A stretch of 64,000 bases of DNA from Epichloe hybrida (Eukaryota > Ascomycota > Sordariomycetes > Hypocreales > Clavicipitaceae): the NCBI GenBank assembly GCA_019022495.1, contig JAFEKR010000017.1:992001-1056000 (forward strand), read 5' to 3'. Shown here one piece after another: positions 60,223 through 64,000 of this stretch. Made by a program: the position numbers and the translations under genes. How positions within the stretch are numbered: position 1 is the stretch's first letter; every line of letters starts with the position of its first letter. The notes below the pieces were generated by a model. It was not told the DNA's origin, did not search any database, and was given only the letters and a program-made list of their open reading frames with translations.

Positions 60223-60265
60223 CTATAATGTGTATTATAGTGTAGTTTTTATAGTGTAGTGTAGT

Positions 60266-60525
60266 TGTTAATTCCTTCGGATCTTCATCGGTTCAATCGT
60301 GGCCAAAGACCAGACCAATTGTAAGTCCGGCGCGATGCACGCGATATGATTGGCTACATTAATTCGCCACCCCCTCTTTTACCCTATATACGGATTTCGC
60401 TTACTTTTCTAGTATCTAGACTTTCCCTCTCTTCTCTCTCTTTCCTAGCTAGCTAACTAACTATTATTAACTTTAATTATATAGGATTACCCTTATACCT
60501 ACATAAGACCTTAGTATAACTAATA
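60266..60525 (+). repeat. Copia-A 5' LTR of the right-edge copy
   Basis: Begins TGTTAATTCCTTCGGATC and ends AGTATAACTAATA. It is inserted into the hAT-like remnant. CTAATTAGTAGTTAAC follows as in the complete copy. Confidence 0.9.
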
Positions 60526-61430
60526 CTAATTAGTAGTTAACTTTATAACTATAGATAAGCTAGGTATTATAAGAAGAGACATTTTTACAGACGCTACTAC
60601 TACTACCCCTTGTTATGCTATAACGGTTATTGTGGTAGAGAGGCATGACTGCATAAGTGTGCTAAAGGAAGAGACTAGAATCCTAGTTATAGGCTTGTTA
60701 GGCTTCTAAGGAATTGATCTATTAACCCTTAGGCTAAGGGATATAACTTCGTTATATCTATCTAGGATATTATTATTAATTGTTAATTTCATTATCTATT
60801 ACGAGAAAACTAACTAACTAACCGAATCTATTACTATAAGGCATTTATTTCAAACCTAACATTAAATAACATTAGCTAAGCTAGCTGACACACCTATAAA
60901 TTCCCTTTAATACATCACCTTCTAACAGACCTTTAATCTCTCCCTATAAGCATTTACTACTTGTTTTTTGCCCCCTTTACTCTTAGTGCTATTTGCCCTA
61001 TGCTTATTAGCAAGAGAGAGAAATTACCTCCTTCCCTCCTTTTTATAAAAAATAGGAAGTAGTAATTCCTATTATTCCCTTATTACTTTTCCTATTATTT
61101 TCTAGTTACTTTTAGAACTTATATTACTTTCTTTATCTTTATTAATTTATTCTTATTACTACTTTTACTACTTCTACTGCTTTTTCTTCTATTTTTCCTA
61201 TTTTTATAATCTTTTGATTTTATTAAAGTAATAACGCTCCTGAAATATAAAAGAAGAACCTTATAATAGTAATAGGTAAACACAGGAGCTTAATTAGTAG
61301 TAAAAACAATAAATTAGTAATGTTCCTTTTATAGTTAAAGATAGCAGAGGAATCTAGACCTTTCACAAGAGCAAAGGCTACTAGTAATAGTAAGGCTCTA
61401 ACTATTACCCCTAAAAGACCTTAAGAGTAT
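60526..61430 (+). other. Copia-A 5' leader of the right-edge copy
   Basis: Leader aligned with 48439-49190 of the complete copy, about 150 bases longer because of extra sequence around 61060-61320 (short repeats such as TTACTTTT and CTACTTTTACTACTTC). No coding signal. Confidence 0.5.
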
Positions 61431-64000
61431 AAGTTACCCTTATGCCTTTAATAGCTTACTTATAACTTCTCTAGTAATTAGAAAGAATTTGTTAAGCTAA
61501 ATCTAGAGACTACTACGTAGCTTAAGCTTAATAACTAAATCGCAAGATTTATTAACCTTAGTAAGTATTAAGGTTAGAGAGATAATAACCTATAGGAATT
61601 ATTCTAAGAAGACTTTAAAGGCTAGTCTAAAGACACCTTTAAAAGGGCTATAAAGGAAGTTATTAGAGGATTATATAATTCTCTATAAGATCATAGCGTT
61701 CTTATTAAGCAAGGCCTAGGATATTTAATCCTAGTATCTCTTAAAGAAGTGCTTTATTAAACTTTAATGCCTCTTTAGTTATAGAAGAGATTATAAGAGA
61801 GACTATAATCTTCCGAACCCCTAGAGCCTTAATATTAATAGCCCTAATAACCTACCCTAGAAATTTACCTTCCCTAACCCTAAAGACTACATAAACCTTC
61901 ATAAGAGCCCCTATAATAATCGCTATTAAATCAATAGCTTTATCCTAATAATCATTATTAACAACAACTAGGGGACTATCATTTACAACAAAATATGCCT
62001 TTATAGCAATTCGCCTCCGAAGGTTAGATTACAAAGAAAATCTTAGAGCTTACAAAGATATATAAGAATAGTAACTACTATAGTAGGAAGCTATATAACT
62101 TCTTAATGCTAAAGATTACACTCTTTAAAAACAAGTATAATAGAATTAACCTTCCTTAAATATATTATTAGAAGGCTTTCCCTATTATATTAATAGGTAA
62201 TACTAAATAATACTTCCTTAATTATCTCTTTAGGAATAACTATTCCTATAAAGAGATAATTACCTATATTTATTAACGCTTTAAGATAGAAAGTAACTAG
62301 TAATTCTATTACTACTAATAGAGTAGTATAATATTAAAGAACATAATTAAGAAAAACCCTAATAAAAGTAAGCTTAATTGCCTTAAGATTACATTATTAA
62401 CCCTTAAGAAGATCTATAGAGAACTATACCCTACTAAAATAGTAAATACTAAGCTCTATAAGCAGGCCTTAAATACTATAGCTAGTGTGCCTAAATGTTA
62501 GATAGTGGAATATATACACTCCCTAGGCTTTAAAGGTCTTGCTAGAGACCTCCGTAAGGCAATTACTATTACAAAATTAAATAAGAGGCCCTCCTAATAC
62601 CTTTAGTACTAATAAGAAGACCCTCTAGAGGCTATATTTACTAATTATTAGTATAAATAGTAATTATCCCCCTATAGCGGAGGAAGTTATTATAGATAAA
62701 GCCCTAGGCTAAGCACTAAGCGCTACTTTATATATAGTAAGAGCAGCTACTAGTTCTCTAATTACTTTACTAAAGAATATTAAAAGGAAAAGGACTGCTA
62801 GTAGGCTAGCAAAACATATTATATACCCCCTTTAAAGAAGAGATTCTAGGCATTCCTTACCTCCTATAAAGGGTAGGATAATAATAAGCCTAATAAAGGC
62901 TTAGGTTAAAATTAGGAATTATATCTTTTGGCCTGCATGGAAGCTAAAGATAATAATAATAATATAGAGAAGCTACTATTAATAGTATACCTAAGTATTA
63001 TATAATTCTTCTACTCTGGATTATAGACTAATTATAACGCTGCTAATATTAATATTCTTATATCCCTAAATAATTAAGCCTTCTAACATGCATTCCTTAG
63101 GTAGGAGCTCTATAAGCTATAAGAGTATAATAAAGGCTTAATTTACTATGTCTCTAAAGAACACTATTTTAAAGAGGTCTTTAGAGGGATTATACCTAAT
63201 ACTAGTGCTATAGGAAAGTTAACTATAGGAGAGGCATAAGTAAAGGCTTTATTAAGATTAATACCTTTATTAAAGGTAACCCCCTATAAACCCTAAATTA
63301 TTATATTTAGTGCTAGATTAGTAGTTATAAGAGGAATCCTTTATATGCCTATAGAACTTAGAGAGCTTGAATTCTACATCCTTAACATAGCTACCCCCTT
63401 CCTCTTCTTAATTACTAATATAGATAAAATATAAGTTAAGATTAATAACCTTACTAACATACTTATCTAAGGCAATAAGACTATACCTATTATATAATAA
63501 TAAGGCTATCCTTAGTAATTACTAGAAGTAAGAGAAATAGTTACCTTCTACTTTTTAGAAGGAGATATCTATTAATTGTATTACTAACTTAGTTACCCTT
63601 CCGTTTAATGACTTATAAAGATCCTTTACTAAGCTAGTTATAAAGTTAAACGCTAGGTAATTAAGGAATTAACTAAAGTCTACTACTATTACTAGATGTA
63701 TAGAAAGGCCCCTAGTTGATTCAAGTTTATAATCAAAGATAACTACAAATTTAACTACAAGATCATCGTTAATATCGTGTAAATTAATAGCTAACTAGTA
63801 CTTTATATTATTAATTTAGTAATATTATTCTAGGTAGCCTAATTCCTTAATCCAAGGAAGTAAAAAGCTTAAGATATCTAGGATGCTATCTGTAAATATT
63901 AGATTAACACTTATCTCAGACCTCTAGAATAGATTATATATAATGCTAGTAATAACTTCGCTTCCGCTAAGTTTAAGCACTATACTTAACTAATGTTAAT
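61431..64000 (+). pseudogene. Copia-A gag-pol, cut by window end
   Basis: Gag at about 61440-62800, then the protease region near 63190-63560 (P-N-T-S-A at about 63195-63209) and the start of integrase, which runs off the window at 64000 in the segment equivalent to 51750 of the complete copy. In-frame stops are frequent, so this is another dead copy. RT and the 3' LTR should lie just beyond the window. Confidence 0.85.

Larger units (their letters stand above)
59448..60265. mobile_element. hAT-like remnant, split by SINE-like copy 2
   Basis: The left end reads CAAAGCATTGCACTATAATG, close to the CAGAGCATTG end of the element at 27526. The right part (60223-60265) consists of TATAGTG/TGTAG repeats. 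The right terminus is missing: a Copia-A LTR begins at 60266. The split is caused by the retroposon at 59474-60222, whose 14-base target duplication is made of this element's sequence. Confidence 0.5.

Noticed and set aside
1..64000. Host genes or a biosynthetic or defence cluster
   Set aside because: Nearly all recognisable protein sequence belongs to retrotransposon gag or pol, and the unassigned parts have no usable frame.

Overview
This window looks like a gene-free, AT-rich stretch of a filamentous ascomycete (Pezizomycotina-type) genome made of retrotransposon and DNA-transposon remains. I found no host gene, no intact coding sequence, no credible tRNA or rRNA gene and no CRISPR array. 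Frames that should be long are full of TAA and TAG, catalytic Asp codons read as Asn and catalytic Glu codons as Lys. Copies of a family differ almost only by C-to-T or G-to-A changes, and remaining C lies mostly in CpC or CpT. That is the signature expected of RIP (repeat-induced point mutation), which is why I infer a RIP-competent fungus.

Families, with working names of mine: Copia-A (about 260-266 bp LTRs starting TGTTAATTCC and ending TAACA; full length about 6.6 kb), Copia-B (about 288-309 bp LTRs starting TGTTAGAA), Gypsy-1 (about 202 bp LTRs starting TGTGAGGCC; chromodomain-type pol), Gypsy-2 (RT and RNase H only), a TRIM-like element (174 bp LTRs starting TGTAAGGCGC), a SINE-like retroposon (about 750-824 bp, 14- and 16-bp target duplications, A-rich 3' end), hAT-like DNA elements (CARAGCATTG ends, 8-bp duplication, pentanucleotide arrays at the ends), and a 7.7 kb element with 47-bp terminal inverted repeats and a TA duplication.

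Layout. 1-4444: 3' part of Copia-B. 4445-4559: a hAT-like end. 4560-8013: Gypsy-1 fragment, minus strand. 8014-27193: one degraded plus-strand Copia-A copy, preceded by a minus-strand Copia-A LTR, and split by the SINE-like element (8521-9344), the TRIM-like element (9768-18111, itself carrying the 7.7 kb inverted-repeat element) and a complete minus-strand Copia-A (19294-25909). 27393-33946: another plus-strand Copia-A split by a 2.2 kb hAT-like element (27526-29755). 33947-35921: Gypsy-2 split by a solo Copia-A LTR. 35922-40240: 5' half of Copia-B, fused to a Copia-A fragment (to 41291), then a TRIM LTR and a minus-strand Copia-A fragment (to 44426). 44427-58077: complete Gypsy-1 with a complete Copia-A (48179-54761) inside it and an unusual less-mutated 450 bp insert in gag. 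58078-58740: Copia-A and Copia-B LTR remains. 58741-59447: unassigned. 59448-60265: hAT-like remnant split by the second SINE-like copy. 60266-64000: 5' part of another Copia-A running off the window.

The window records the order of invasions rather than a pathway. Target duplications show Copia-A entering Gypsy-1, Gypsy-2 and other Copia-A copies, and the hAT-like, SINE-like and TRIM-like elements entering Copia-A. Several joins lack target duplications and look like recombination or deletion joints. The pieces that keep more CpG (the SINE-like copy near 60 kb, its 200 bp module near 27.3 kb, the insert at 45.2-45.6 kb and the TRIM ends) are the most interesting for follow-up. Coordinates of LTR ends and duplications were read directly; domain limits inside the decayed pol regions are approximate.
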